Positions 1 to 8,059 of a stretch of 41,338 nt of DNA are shown one piece after another. The stretch comes from Eggerthellaceae bacterium (lineage in GTDB: Bacteria > Actinomycetota > Coriobacteriia > Coriobacteriales > Eggerthellaceae): positions 1 to 41,338 of the forward strand of contig JAUNGO010000016.1 of the NCBI GenBank assembly GCA_030524475.1, read 5' to 3'. The position numbers and the translations under genes are program-made. Within the stretch, counting starts at the first letter, position 1, and every line of letters starts with the position of its first letter. Below the pieces are notes generated by a model, which had not been told where the DNA came from, ran no database searches, and worked only from the letters and a program-made list of their open reading frames with translations.

Positions 1-1599
1 GGGGGATGCGGGGAAGTCGGGTGCGGCGGGGGATGCGCTCGTTGCTGCGCCTTCCGTGGGGCGTTCTCCTGTGCTTGCGTTTTCGGCGCTCGCGATGCCG
101 GCATTCGCGGCGATTTCTGCATACGCGTCCGTGCCCGTCGGCGCGCCTTCGGCGCCCGAGGCGCCATCTGCGTTCGACTGCGTCGCCTTCCGCGCTTCGC
201 CCTTCTTGTCGCGCACGAACACGTAGATGCACACGAGCGCCACGATGAGCAGCGCGGCGGTGCCGGCGAATGCGGCGTGGTAGCCGACGAACGTGACCTC
301 GGTGGCGGAAAGCGCGGCTCCCGCCTCGCTTGATCCGACGACGCCCGACACCGCGGCCGATATCGACACGAGGATGGCCGTGCCGAACGACGTGCCCACT
401 TGGTTCACCGTGTTCGACGTGCTTTGCGCGTGGCTGACCTTGCTGTTCGGCAGCGAGTTCACGCCCCAGGTGTTCATGGGCGTCATGGTGAACTGCATGC
501 CCACCGATATGAGCGCGTAAGCTACCGCCACGAGAGGCACGGGCGTGTCGATGCGCAGCATGAACAGGCCCACCGCGCCCGCAATAAGGAAGATCGAGCC
601 CGCAAGCACGGGACGGCGCACGCCGTCGCGGTCAAACAGGCGGCCGGCCAAAACGCCCACCACCGCGCCGATCACCGGCCCGGGCAAAAGCGTGAGGCCG
701 CTCACGGTGGCGGAATGCCCCAGCACGCCTTGGATGTAGAGCGGCATGATGGTTTCCATGCCCACGAGCGCCGCCTGGAAAATAGCGATGATGCACACCA
801 CGGTGCGGTACTGTCGCACGTGCAGGATGTCGAGGTGCAGCATGGGCGTATCGAGCGTGAGCTGGCGACGTGCGTACACGCCGATGAGCGCCGCGCCAAC
901 AACGATGAGCGCCGCCGTAACCGCGTGGTTTTCCGCCGAGCTGAACGTCGAGAAGCCGTACAGCAGACTCAGCAGGCCCAACGTGGAGAGCACCACCGAG
1001 GGCGCGTCGAACTTCGTGCGCTTGAAGTTGTCGAAGTTGACGAGGATTCTCGACGCCGTAAACGCAATGACAAGCGCCAGCGTCGTGACGATGCCGAACA
1101 GCGCGCGCCAGCCGATGTGGTCAACCACCAAGCCGGAAAGGGAAGGCCCGATGGCGGGCGCGAACCCGATGATAAGCCCAACGATGCCCATGGCGCTGCC
1201 GCGTTTTTCGCGCGGGAACACGAGCAGGATGATGCTGCTGACCATGGGCATGATGATACCGGTGGCGGCTGCTTGCATCATGCGCCCGGCAAGTATCACC
1301 CAAAACACGGGCGCGAGTGCGGCGGTGAGGCTGCCTGCCGCGAACAGCAGGATGCCGCCGATGAACAGCCTACGCGTGGAAAACCGCCCGATCATGTAGG
1401 CCGCAAGCGGTATGACCACGGCCTCGACCAGCGCATAGCCCGAGGTGAGCCACTGAACCGTGGTTTGGTTGACGCCCATGTCGTTCATGATGGTGGGAAG
1501 CGCCGGCGTGAGCAGCGTCATGTTGAGGACGGCGATGAGCGTTCCCGACAGCAGCACCGCCACCATGCGAAGCTGTTGTTTTGAGATTCCAAGCCCCAT
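1..1599 (-). CDS. DHA2-family (EmrB/QacA-type) MFS efflux transporter, 3' end outside window
   Basis: Reading leftward from ATG at 1599, the frame stays open to the window edge (533 codons), so the stop is missing. The product is a multi-pass inner-membrane protein. An early segment reads LNMTLLTPALPTIMNDM and is followed by QWLTSGYALVEA, the pattern of the 14-helix DHA2 drug:H+ antiporters. The mid-protein motif GFAPAIGPSLSGLVVD matches the DHA2 motif C region (GPxxGG-like). The C-terminal 40 or so visible residues are a polar Ala/Gly/Ser/Thr-rich tail after a short basic stretch (RDKKGEARK). The start is preceded only by a weak AGAGAA stretch. Divergent transcription from the MarR gene across a duplicated operator suggests drug- or acid-inducible efflux. 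The exported substrate cannot be read from sequence. Confidence 0.9.
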   Translation of the reverse strand, partial: MGLGISKQQLRMVAVLLSGTLIAVLNMTLLTPALPTIMNDMGVNQTTVQWLTSGYALVEAVVIPLAAYMIGRFSTRRLFIGGILLFAAGSLTAALAPVFWVILAGRMMQAAATGIIMPMVSSIILLVFPREKRGSAMGIVGLIIGFAPAIGPSLSGLVVDHIGWRALFGIVTTLALVIAFTASRILVNFDNFKRTKFDAPSVVLSTLGLLSLLYGFSTFSSAENHAVTAALIVVGAALIGVYARRQLTLDTPMLHLDILHVRQYRTVVCIIAIFQAALVGMETIMPLYIQGVLGHSATVSGLTLLPGPVIGAVVGVLAGRLFDRDGVRRPVLAGSIFLIAGAVGLFMLRIDTPVPLVAVAYALISVGMQFTMTPMNTWGVNSLPNSKVSHAQSTSNTVNQVGTSFGTAILVSISAAVSGVVGSSEAGAALSATEVTFVGYHAAFAGTAALLIVALVCIYVFVRDKKGEARKATQSNADGASGAEGAPTGTDAYAEIAANAGIASAENASTGERPTEGAATSASPAAPDFPASP

Positions 1600-1628
1600 G
1601 TAATTCTCTTTTCGTTTCTGTCGCACGT

Positions 1629-1690
1629 CTTACAATTGATATTTGTCAAGTGAAATTGTGACTTACGATTGATAAATGTCAAGTGAATTT
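1629..1690. promoter_or_regulatory. Duplicated MarR-type operator between efflux pump and regulator
   Basis: Two 29-bp direct repeats (1629-1657 and 1662-1690) match at 25 of 29 positions and start 33 bp apart, about three helical turns. Each carries an imperfect dyad, TTGA-N6-TCAA, at 1636-1649 and 1669-1682. On the minus strand both dyads read TTGACA at their left edge, so they can double as -35 elements for the pump gene. A 14-bp TTGA/TCAA dyad is typical of MarR-family sites. That the neighbouring MarR protein binds here is inferred. Confidence 0.65.
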
Positions 1691-1822
1691 CGGCGAACTT
1701 TGCAAAGTAATCTGCTAAGCTGCTGAAAACGAACATAAGGGAAACGGGCGGCGTGGTCGCGCATGGCTGGCGGGCACTTCGCGACGGCTATGCGCGACAA
1801 GCGAGCGAGGAAGGGGATTGGC

Positions 1823-2254
1823 GTGGAGGACTCAACGGCATCGAGCCTGCTTGAGGCGGTGTCGATGTGCGACAACGTGATCAAGCGGTTGGTGATGGGG
1901 CATCGCCGAGCGCTGACGAAGTCGCAGATGGACGTGATGTTGGGCTTGCGGTTCATCGGGCCCATGAGCATGACGGGGGTCAGCGAGCACTTGGCGGCGT
2001 CGAAGGAACAGGCCACGCGCGCGGTGGCGCCGCTGGTGGAGGCGGGCTACGTGGAGCGGCGGCGCAGCGCCGAGAACTACCGCGTGGTGGAGGTGTCCAT
2101 CACCGAGAAGGGGCGGCGCTACTTGGAGCAAGACCGCATTGAGATTCTGCGCGAAGTGGACGACCTGTTAAGCGTGCTCGACGAGGCCGATCGCCAGCGC
2201 CTGGGGGAGGCGTCCCGCACGATGAGGGAAGTGGTGAGCAAGCTGCGGAAGTAG
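1823..2254 (+). CDS. MarR family transcriptional regulator
   Basis: This winged-helix regulator has 143 residues when started at GTG 1823, which follows AGGAAGGGG (1808-1816). An in-frame ATG at 1763 lacks such a site and would add 20 residues not needed by the fold. The recognition region is SMTGVSEHLAASKEQATRAV, followed by the wing (LVEAGYVERRRS...RVVEVSITEKG), and the C-terminal helix carries the dimerisation part. The usual MarR length is 140-150. The gene is divergent from the MFS pump and very probably represses it, and itself, through the two operator copies at 1629-1690. The ligand is unknown. Confidence 0.88.
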   Translation: MEDSTASSLLEAVSMCDNVIKRLVMGHRRALTKSQMDVMLGLRFIGPMSMTGVSEHLAASKEQATRAVAPLVEAGYVERRRSAENYRVVEVSITEKGRRYLEQDRIEILREVDDLLSVLDEADRQRLGEASRTMREVVSKLRK

Positions 2255-2282
2255 CTGGCGAATGCGGGCGTTCGCCAATGTG

Positions 2283-2412
2283 GGTGCAATTGGTGCAATT
2301 GGGACGTTCCAAATTGCACGCGGGCGTCCCTGCTTGCTCGCGCACTATTCCGCCTCGTGAGGGTAGACGCCGTTCAATTTGGAACGTCCCAATTGAACAC
2401 CAATTGAACACC
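2283..2412. repeat. Inverted-repeat (REP/MITE-like) element between convergent genes
   Basis: Left arm 2283-2319 and right arm 2372-2412 are inverted copies, with a perfect 21-bp match between 2296-2316 and 2375-2395. The outer parts differ by small substitutions and insertions (GTGCAATTGG-type on the left, CAATTGAACACC repeated on the right). Each arm is itself a hairpin: GTGCAATTGG pairs with CCAAATTGCAC around a GACGTT loop. The element lies exactly between the MarR stop (2254) and the ABC ATPase stop (2413), where it could end transcription from both sides. A 21-nt stretch, 2301-2321, recurs exactly at 41134-41154. Confidence 0.8.
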
Positions 2413-3189
2413 TCACACGAGCGGCTGGCAGAAGGTGAGGGAGCGCCCGCTGCACGTGGCGTGATGCACCGCCACGGGAACACGGTAGGCGCGCTCGAGG
2501 TTTTCTGCGGTCAGCAATTCCTCGGCGCTGCCGCGCAGATAGCTGCCGTCGCGCATGATGAGCATGCCATGCGCGTCGCATTGCGCCAGGTGGTGGGGGC
2601 TGTGCGTGGTCATGACGACGCCGAGGCCCGTCTCGGCCAGGCTGCGCACGGCGCCGAGCACGCGCGCCTCGTTGCCGAAGTCGAGGCTGGCGCAGGGTTC
2701 GTCCATCATGAGGTAGCGGGGGCGCTGCGCCACGGCGCGGGCGATGAGCGCCATCTGTCGCTCGCCGCCCGAAAGCTCGGTGTAGGCGCGGCGTGAAAGA
2801 TGCGCGATGCCCAGAAGCTCAAGCGTTTCGTCGGCACGTACATAGTCGGCGCGCGTGGGCGAGCCGAACAGGCCGTCGCTCGCCGCACACCCCATGACCA
2901 CCACGTCGCGCACGGTAAACGCAAACGGCGGCGTATGGGCTTGCGGAACGTAGGCGAGCACGCGCGCAAGCTCCTTCTGCGTATAGCTTGCAAGCTCTTG
3001 CCCTTCGACGACCAGCCGCCCGCCCAGGGGCTCAAGCAGTCCCAGCATGGTCTTGAACAGCGTCGTTTTCCCCACGCCGTTGGGCCCGAGCAGACAAAAC
3101 ACCTGCCCTGGCTCGATTTTTGCGCTCACGTTCTCAAGCACGCGTCGGGCGACGTACCCGCAGGCGACGTTTTCCAGCTCGATGCTCAT
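2413..3189 (-). CDS. ABC importer ATPase of the FecE/BtuD class
   Basis: The 258-residue cytoplasmic ATPase powers the importer encoded upstream. Walker A is GPNGVGKTT (residues 35-43), the signature is LSGGE (about 139-143), and Walker B is YLMMDEP with Asp163/Glu164, followed by the D-loop CASLD and the switch His in TTHSPHH. Length and spacing are those of iron-siderophore, heme or cobalamin importers. ATG 3189 overlaps the permease stop by four bases (ATGA), so the two are translationally coupled. The stop abuts the inverted-repeat element at 2283-2412. The substrate is not fixed by the ATPase; the Fur-like box upstream of the operon favours iron. Confidence 0.92.
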   Translation of the reverse strand: MSIELENVACGYVARRVLENVSAKIEPGQVFCLLGPNGVGKTTLFKTMLGLLEPLGGRLVVEGQELASYTQKELARVLAYVPQAHTPPFAFTVRDVVVMGCAASDGLFGSPTRADYVRADETLELLGIAHLSRRAYTELSGGERQMALIARAVAQRPRYLMMDEPCASLDFGNEARVLGAVRSLAETGLGVVMTTHSPHHLAQCDAHGMLIMRDGSYLRGSAEELLTAENLERAYRVPVAVHHATCSGRSLTFCQPLV

Positions 3190-4199
3190 AGCCACTCCTT
3201 GCGGCCCTTCGCCAAAAGGTAGATGAACAGCGGCGCGCCGATGAGCGCGGTCAGCACGCTGACGGGCAGCTCGCCGGGGACGATGAGGCGCGCCACGTCG
3301 TCGACCAGCAGCGTGAAGCACGCCCCGCCGAGCATGGAAAGCGGAATGAGCGACTTGTAGTTGGGGCCGGTGACCAGGCGGATGGCGTGGGGGATGATGA
3401 GCCCCACCCAGCCGACCGAGCCGCACATGCACACGGTGACCGAGGTGAGCAGCGTCGATGCCAAAATGATGGCGGCACGCGACGCCCGCACGTTCACGCC
3501 CATGCTGCGCGCCTCCTCGTCGCCGAACGACATCACGTTGATGCGCCAGCGCAGGGCAACAAGGACGCCCGCGCCCACCATGAGGCATATCGTCATCAGG
3601 CCCATGTTGGTGTCGTTGCCCGAGCGGGCGAAGCTTCCCATGAGCCAATAGGTGATTAGAGGCAGCGTGTCGTCGGGGTCGGCAACGTACTTTAGAAGCG
3701 ACGTGACCGCGGTGAACAGCGACGATATGACGGTGCCCGCCAGAATCATGACGACGAGCGCGTTGCCCGACTTCCCGAAGGCGCGGGCAAGCGTCATAAC
3801 GGTGAGCACGGCGGCCACGCCGAACGCGAACGACACGCCGTGCACCATGACGCTCGGAAGCCCCAGGATGAGGGCGAGCGCGGCGCCCGCCCCCGCCCCG
3901 CTCGACACGCCGAGAATGTCGGGCGACACCATCGGGTTCTTGAAGATGCCTTGGTATGCGGCGCCCGACACCGCCAGCGCGGCGCCTGCCAGCGCGGCGA
4001 TGAGGATGCGCGGAATCCTGATGACAAGCAGCACGGTGGTCGCTTTCTGCTCGGCGTCGACGGGCGTGCCGGTGACGGCGGCGAAGAGGATGGAGGGAAT
4101 GTCGCTTGCCGCCAGGTCGTAGGTGCCCATGCCGAGCGAGACGACCACCAGCACTGCCAGCAGGATGCCCAGCGCTATGCCGCATACCTTCTCGCGCAT
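3186..4199 (-). CDS. FecCD/BtuC-family ABC importer permease
   Basis: The integral-membrane permease has 337 residues from ATG 4199. Family hallmarks visible are IRIPRILIAALAGAALAVSG (about residues 60-80), GAAYQGIFKNPMVSPDILGVSSG, and near the end GSVGWVGLIIPHAIRLVTGP, the coupling region that contacts the ATPase. About ten transmembrane helices are expected and hydrophobic segments occur throughout. It starts four bases after the binding-protein stop and overlaps the ATPase start by four bases. Only one permease gene is present, so it should act as a homodimer, as in BtuCD. Confidence 0.93.
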   Translation of the reverse strand: MREKVCGIALGILLAVLVVVSLGMGTYDLAASDIPSILFAAVTGTPVDAEQKATTVLLVIRIPRILIAALAGAALAVSGAAYQGIFKNPMVSPDILGVSSGAGAGAALALILGLPSVMVHGVSFAFGVAAVLTVMTLARAFGKSGNALVVMILAGTVISSLFTAVTSLLKYVADPDDTLPLITYWLMGSFARSGNDTNMGLMTICLMVGAGVLVALRWRINVMSFGDEEARSMGVNVRASRAAIILASTLLTSVTVCMCGSVGWVGLIIPHAIRLVTGPNYKSLIPLSMLGGACFTLLVDDVARLIVPGELPVSVLTALIGAPLFIYLLAKGRKEWL

Positions 4200-4203
4200 G
4201 GCT

Positions 4204-5379
4204 TTACGCGGCCCTGCCTGCGCCCTGGCCGCCGTTGCCGCCCGCGCCCTGGCCGCCGCCCTGCTGGGTGACGGTGGTGGCGCCGGAAACGATCTCGGCT
4301 GCGTCGGCGTCGGAAAGCTCGGTGTGGTAGAACTCGGCGTAGAAGTTCTGCAGCACGTCAACCATGTCGACGTCGGCGTACTGCTCGGGGTAGATTACGG
4401 TGCCGAGCCACGGCGTCATGAGCGCGCCCTCGGCGCTGCGCACGCACCACAGGTACAGCGCGGTGGGGCATACGTACACGTTGCCGTCCTTGACCGCCTG
4501 CACGTCGGCGAGCGCGGCGTCGGCCATGATCTGCTCTTTTGCGGTCGGATTCATGGTGATGATGTAGTCGGGGTTCCATGCCACCAACTGCTCCGCGTCG
4601 ACCGAGCGGTACTGGCCCGACTGCGCGCCTTGGAACCCGGCGGCCACGTTGACCGCTCCCACGGCGTCATAGTAGGCGGCGCTGATGTCGGTGTCGTCGG
4701 CGCAGGTGTAGGCGCCGCCGCTGATGTTCATCTGGATGACGGTCTTCTTCTCGGCGTCGGGAATGTCGGCGGCGCGCTTTTGCCCGTCGGCGAGCGCGGC
4801 ACGATAGTATTCCACGAACTTCTGCGCGTTGGCGTACTCATCTTCGCCTAAGATCTCGCCGATGGTCAGGATGCTCTCGCACAGGCCGTCCACCGTGCCG
4901 ATGTTGTTGAGCGCCACCACGGCCACGCCCGCCTGCTCAAGCTGGGCGAGCTGCTCGTCGGAGTACATGCTCGCCGGGCCGTATACCACCTGCGTCCCCG
5001 CCGCGATGATGTCCTCGACCGAGGAGGAGTCGTAGCTTTCGGGGTTTGACTGCTCGTAGTCGGTGAACACCGCCTTGAAGGCGTCGGAGATTTGGCTGGT
5101 GCTTGCCGCGGAAATCTTGCCCGAGCCGAGCATCTCGGTGACCTGAGCGAAGGCGCCCATCGTGGGGGCAACCTTGGTGACTTCGGCGGGAATTTCCACT
5201 TCGTTGCCGTTGCTGTCGACGACGGTGCGCGTGGTTGCGGCGGCCTGCTCGGCGGCGCTGCTCGCACTGTCCGCCTGGGACGTGGTTTCGCTTGCGGCGC
5301 AGCCGGCCAAAAGGCAGCTTGACGCAAGCGCGGCGGCGGCCACGGCGGCGCACGCGCGCCTCAATGTGAGTTTGCTCAT
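4204..5379 (-). CDS. Substrate-binding lipoprotein of the iron/heme/B12 importer
   Basis: The protein has 391 residues from ATG 5379, with GAAGGAG six bases upstream. The N-terminus is a lipoprotein signal (basic MSKLTLRR, hydrophobic Ala-rich core, lipobox LAGC), so it should be anchored outside the membrane. The body is a TroA/FepB-like class III binding fold: VEIPAEVTKVAPTMGAFAQV (first lobe) and EQLVAWNPDYIITMNPTA. The last 20 or so residues are an odd Gly/Gln-rich tail (QQGGGQGAGG...) with no place in the fold. It is the first gene of the operon and lies behind a Fur-type box. Ferric-siderophore or heme is the best guess; cobalamin is not excluded. Confidence 0.9.
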   Translation of the reverse strand: MSKLTLRRACAAVAAAALASSCLLAGCAASETTSQADSASSAAEQAAATTRTVVDSNGNEVEIPAEVTKVAPTMGAFAQVTEMLGSGKISAASTSQISDAFKAVFTDYEQSNPESYDSSSVEDIIAAGTQVVYGPASMYSDEQLAQLEQAGVAVVALNNIGTVDGLCESILTIGEILGEDEYANAQKFVEYYRAALADGQKRAADIPDAEKKTVIQMNISGGAYTCADDTDISAAYYDAVGAVNVAAGFQGAQSGQYRSVDAEQLVAWNPDYIITMNPTAKEQIMADAALADVQAVKDGNVYVCPTALYLWCVRSAEGALMTPWLGTVIYPEQYADVDMVDVLQNFYAEFYHTELSDADAAEIVSGATTVTQQGGGQGAGGNGGQGAGRAA

Positions 5380-5461
5380 CGTTCTCCTTCGTGTTGGGGA
5401 ATGGGTTTGAGTGCCCGCTTTGCGGCGGGTGCCGCGCCATCGTAGCCTCATCGAAGGATGA

Positions 5462-5497
5462 ATAGTAAGGTCGAAACGAGGTTGAAAATTATTTTCA
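5462..5497 (-). promoter_or_regulatory. Fur-type box and putative -10 upstream of the importer operon
   Basis: At 5483-5497 there is a perfect 7-1-7 palindrome, TGAAAAT-T-ATTTTCA. It differs from the Fur 7-1-7 consensus TGATAAT-N-ATTATCA by one base per arm. On the minus strand a -10-like TACTAT lies at 5467-5462, so the box falls over the -35 area, as expected for iron-dependent repression. The box is about 105 bp upstream of the binding-protein start. Confidence 0.65.
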
Positions 5498-5713
5498 TTC
5501 GAGGAGTATGATGCATGTCGATCAGGCGAAAATACTGAGGTCGCGCACAAAACCCCAGATAATCCTTAAATAAGGATACTTCTTTAGTAAATATAATCTT
5601 GAAGTGGGAAAGTTTGAAGAAAATGTGATTGGGCTGAGCATGACCGAAGCGTATTGCGCTGTTTTTCCTTGCGATGCGTTTGGACAAGGAAAGAAAACAT
5701 TTATGAAAAGCCC

Positions 5714-5742
5714 TTGCAAACTGTGTATAGTGTATATATAGT
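5714..5742 (+). promoter_or_regulatory. Promoter and TATAGTGT repeats before the GntR gene; leader hairpin downstream
   Basis: TTGCAA (5714-5719), a 17-bp spacer and TATAGT (5737-5742) form a good sigma-70 promoter. TATAGTGT occurs twice, at 5726-5733 and 5737-5744, 11 bp apart, over the -10 region, a likely operator for the YtrA-type regulator. The rest of the 558-bp gap between the importer and the GntR gene holds the Fur-type box, an AT-rich stretch (5500-5760) and a GC-rich leader. The leader has a perfect hairpin, GCGGGC-TTTT-GCCCGC, at 5803-5818. No gene is seen there. Confidence 0.6.
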
Positions 5743-5937
5743 GTCTATATCATGATATGCACAGTTGGAAAGCGGAAGGCCAACGCGGACCGACGGTGCG
5801 AAGCGGGCTTTTGCCCGCAGCAGGTGCTGCGGACGAGCGCGCAAGGCGGCCCGACGGGGCAGCCGAAACGACAAGGACACGATAACGCGTGGCTGCTTTC
5901 GCGACGGGTCGCGGGGCGTTGGGTGCAAGGGGGTAGT

Positions 5938-6321
5938 TTGGAAATCATCATCTCGAACGCGAGCGACAAGCCCATCTACGAGCAGATATCCTCCCAGATC
6001 AAGGGAGCGATTCTGTCGGGCTCGCTGCAGGCGGGCGACGCCCTTCCCTCCATCCGCGCGCTGGCGAACGACCTGCGCGTGAGCGTCATCACCACCAAGC
6101 GCGCCTATTCCGACCTCGAGGAGCTCGGCTTCATCGAGACGGTTCAGGGCAAGGGCAGCTTCGTGGCGGGCGGCAACCTGGAGCTTCTGCGCGAGGAGCG
6201 CCTGCGCCGCGTCGAGCAGCTGCTTGAGGCGGCGCTTGGCGAGGCGCAGTCGGCGGGCGTGCCCGCAGCGGATCTGCACGATATGCTCGACGCGCTCATT
6301 GAAGCGGCGCGCACTACTTGA
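5938..6321 (+). CDS. GntR family regulator, YtrA subfamily
   Basis: The start TTG 5938 follows AAGGGGG and gives 127 residues, the usual YtrA length. The open frame extends upstream to ATG 5752, but that would add 62 residues with no ribosome site. The winged helix is at residues 10-75: KPIYEQISSQIKGAILSG, then LPSIRALANDLRVSVITTKRA, then LEELGFIETVQGKGSFV. A short helical C-terminus follows instead of a ligand-binding domain, which defines the YtrA group. It is 12 bases ahead of its ABC exporter. By analogy it represses the operon until an envelope-active compound appears; the signal is unknown. Confidence 0.88.
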   Translation: MEIIISNASDKPIYEQISSQIKGAILSGSLQAGDALPSIRALANDLRVSVITTKRAYSDLEELGFIETVQGKGSFVAGGNLELLREERLRRVEQLLEAALGEAQSAGVPAADLHDMLDALIEAARTT

Positions 6322-6333
6322 TAAGGAGCAGCT

Positions 6334-7263
6334 ATGTATGACCTGGTTAAGGTCGAGGGCCTGGGAAAGCGGTACGACGGGTTCGCGCTCGACCGGGTAA
6401 GTTTAAAGGTTCCGGCGGGGTGCGTCGTCGGGTTCGTGGGCAGCAACGGTGCCGGCAAGACGACCACCATCAAATCGATTTTGGGTATCGTGCGCCCGGA
6501 TGCGGGCAACATCGCGCTTTTCGGTGAGCCGACCTGCGGCTATGCGGTTGACGACGCGGCGTCCACCAACGCTGCCCCCGCCGTCCACGAGGCGGCGCTC
6601 GCCCGCGCGAAGGCGCGCATCGGCGTGGTGTTCGACACCTGCCCGTTCCCCACGGGCTCGTGCGTCGTCGACGTGGAGCGCATCGGCCGCTTCGCCTTTC
6701 CCACCTGGAGAGCCCGCACGTTCAAGGAACTTGCCGGCGCGTTCGGGCTCGATGCGAAAAAGCAGGTGAACGACCTTTCGCGCGGCATGGGCATGAAGCT
6801 GCAGTTGGCGTTTGCGCTGGCACACGCGCCCGAGCTGCTCGTCCTCGACGAGGTGACGGCGGGGCTCGACCCGCTGGCGCGCGACGAGGTACTCGACATT
6901 TTGCGCGACTTCATGGCGGCGGAGGGCCACGGCATCCTGATGTCGAGCCACATCACGTCCGATTTGGAGAAAATCGCCGACTACGTGGTGTGCATCGACG
7001 AGGGGCGCCTGGTGTTCTCCTGCGCCGTCGACGACATCACCGACGCGGCGGGGCTGGTGCGCTGCGGCGCGGCCGACGTGGCGGCCATCGCGTCGAGCGG
7101 CCTGTTCGCGCCGGGCGCCCTGCGCGTTGCGCGCGGCTCCTACGCGCATGAGGTGCTGGTGCCCGACCGCGCGCTCCTGTCCGAGAACTTCCCGCAGGTC
7201 GCCTGCGAGCGCGCCTCCATCGACGACTACATGCGGCTGATGTTGAAAGGGGAAGCCCGATGA
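6334..7263 (+). CDS. ABC exporter ATPase of the YtrB/BcrA type
   Basis: The 309-residue ATPase has Walker A GSNGAGKTTT (residues 36-45), signature LSRGMGMKLQLA (about 147-158), Walker B LLVLDEVTAGLDP (about 168-180) and switch His in SSHITSD. The domain contains an extra Ala-rich insert of about 25 residues between Walker A and the signature (near residues 70-92), absent from most relatives. The last 80 residues form the accessory domain common in DrrA/BcrA-type ATPases. The gene overlaps the permease by four bases (ATGA at 7260). Export or membrane-sensing of an envelope-active molecule is inferred from the YtrA neighbour. Confidence 0.9.
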   Translation: MYDLVKVEGLGKRYDGFALDRVSLKVPAGCVVGFVGSNGAGKTTTIKSILGIVRPDAGNIALFGEPTCGYAVDDAASTNAAPAVHEAALARAKARIGVVFDTCPFPTGSCVVDVERIGRFAFPTWRARTFKELAGAFGLDAKKQVNDLSRGMGMKLQLAFALAHAPELLVLDEVTAGLDPLARDEVLDILRDFMAAEGHGILMSSHITSDLEKIADYVVCIDEGRLVFSCAVDDITDAAGLVRCGAADVAAIASSGLFAPGALRVARGSYAHEVLVPDRALLSENFPQVACERASIDDYMRLMLKGEAR

Positions 7264-7967
7264 AAGCGATGATTTTCTCTGACCTGATCACGATGCGTCG
7301 CAGTCTGGTGCAACTGGTGGGCATCATGGCGGCGATCGCCTGCCTGTTGGCGTTCGGCATGGAGACGCTCGTGCCTGTGGCGGCGTGCGTGGCCGTGATG
7401 ATCCCTGTCATGTACGTGTTCACGGCGATGGCCTACGACGAGCTGAACGGCTGGGAGAAGTTCCGCCTGGCGCTGCCCCTCAGCCGCTCGAACGTGGTGG
7501 CGGGGCGCTACGCGGGGATGCTGCTGGTGTGCGCGGCGGCGCTGGTGCTCGGCCTGGCGCTGACGCTGACGATAGCGGGCGTGGCCGAGGCGCTTTCGGG
7601 CGGCATGGGCGGCAACCCCAAGGTGGCGGCGCTGCTCTTGGCGAACAACCCGCCCCAGGCGCTGCTTGCCGCGGGCATGCTGGGCGCGCTCACGGCGCTT
7701 GTGATGGGCGCGGTGGTGCTGCCGCTGACGATGCGGTTCGGCATGACGAAGGGCGCACGCGTCATGCCGCTGGTGCTGGTGTTCGTGGCGGTGGTCGTCA
7801 TGGGCGTTTTCGGTGACGCCCTCAACGGGTTCGCCGAGGCGCTTCTGCACGGCGACGCGGGGGTGAGTCCCGTCGCGCTCGGCGTGGGCGCGGTGGCGGC
7901 GGTGCTCGCCGTCTACGCCGCCAGCGCCGCGCTGGCCACGCGCCTTTACCGCACCCGCGAGCTTTAG
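7260..7967 (+). CDS. ABC-2 type permease partner of the YtrB-like ATPase
   Basis: The membrane protein has 235 residues and about six hydrophobic segments, starting with MAAIACLLAF and ending with VAAVLAVYAASAALATRLY. The segment AMAYDELNGWEKFRLALPLS is the cytosolic loop typical of ABC-2 family permeases of this kind (a small YtrC-like subset). It is translationally coupled to the ATPase by ATGA overlap. It is the last gene of the gntR-ABC unit and is followed by a GC-rich hairpin. The specific cargo cannot be told. Confidence 0.87.
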   Translation: MKAMIFSDLITMRRSLVQLVGIMAAIACLLAFGMETLVPVAACVAVMIPVMYVFTAMAYDELNGWEKFRLALPLSRSNVVAGRYAGMLLVCAAALVLGLALTLTIAGVAEALSGGMGGNPKVAALLLANNPPQALLAAGMLGALTALVMGAVVLPLTMRFGMTKGARVMPLVLVFVAVVVMGVFGDALNGFAEALLHGDAGVSPVALGVGAVAAVLAVYAASAALATRLYRTREL

Positions 7968-7982
7968 CGCGGGCGCAGGGCG

Positions 7983-8005
7983 CAGGCGCGCCATAGGGGC
8001 GCCTG
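7983..8005. terminator. Hairpin between convergent genes
   Basis: CAGGCGC (7983-7989) pairs perfectly with GCGCCTG (7999-8005) around a 9-nt loop. It lies between the stop of the ABC permease (7967) and the stop of the GNAT gene (8060). No T-run follows on either strand, so termination is only suggested. Confidence 0.4.
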
Positions 8006-8059
8006 GCGAAATGCGAAGGCGAGAGACGTCTTGAGTGCCGGGTTCGCCCTCCCGCGTTC

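Noticed and set aside
5752..5937. Longer start for the GntR regulator
   Set aside because: The extra 62 residues precede the conserved winged helix and include the leader hairpin; TTG 5938 has a good ribosome site.
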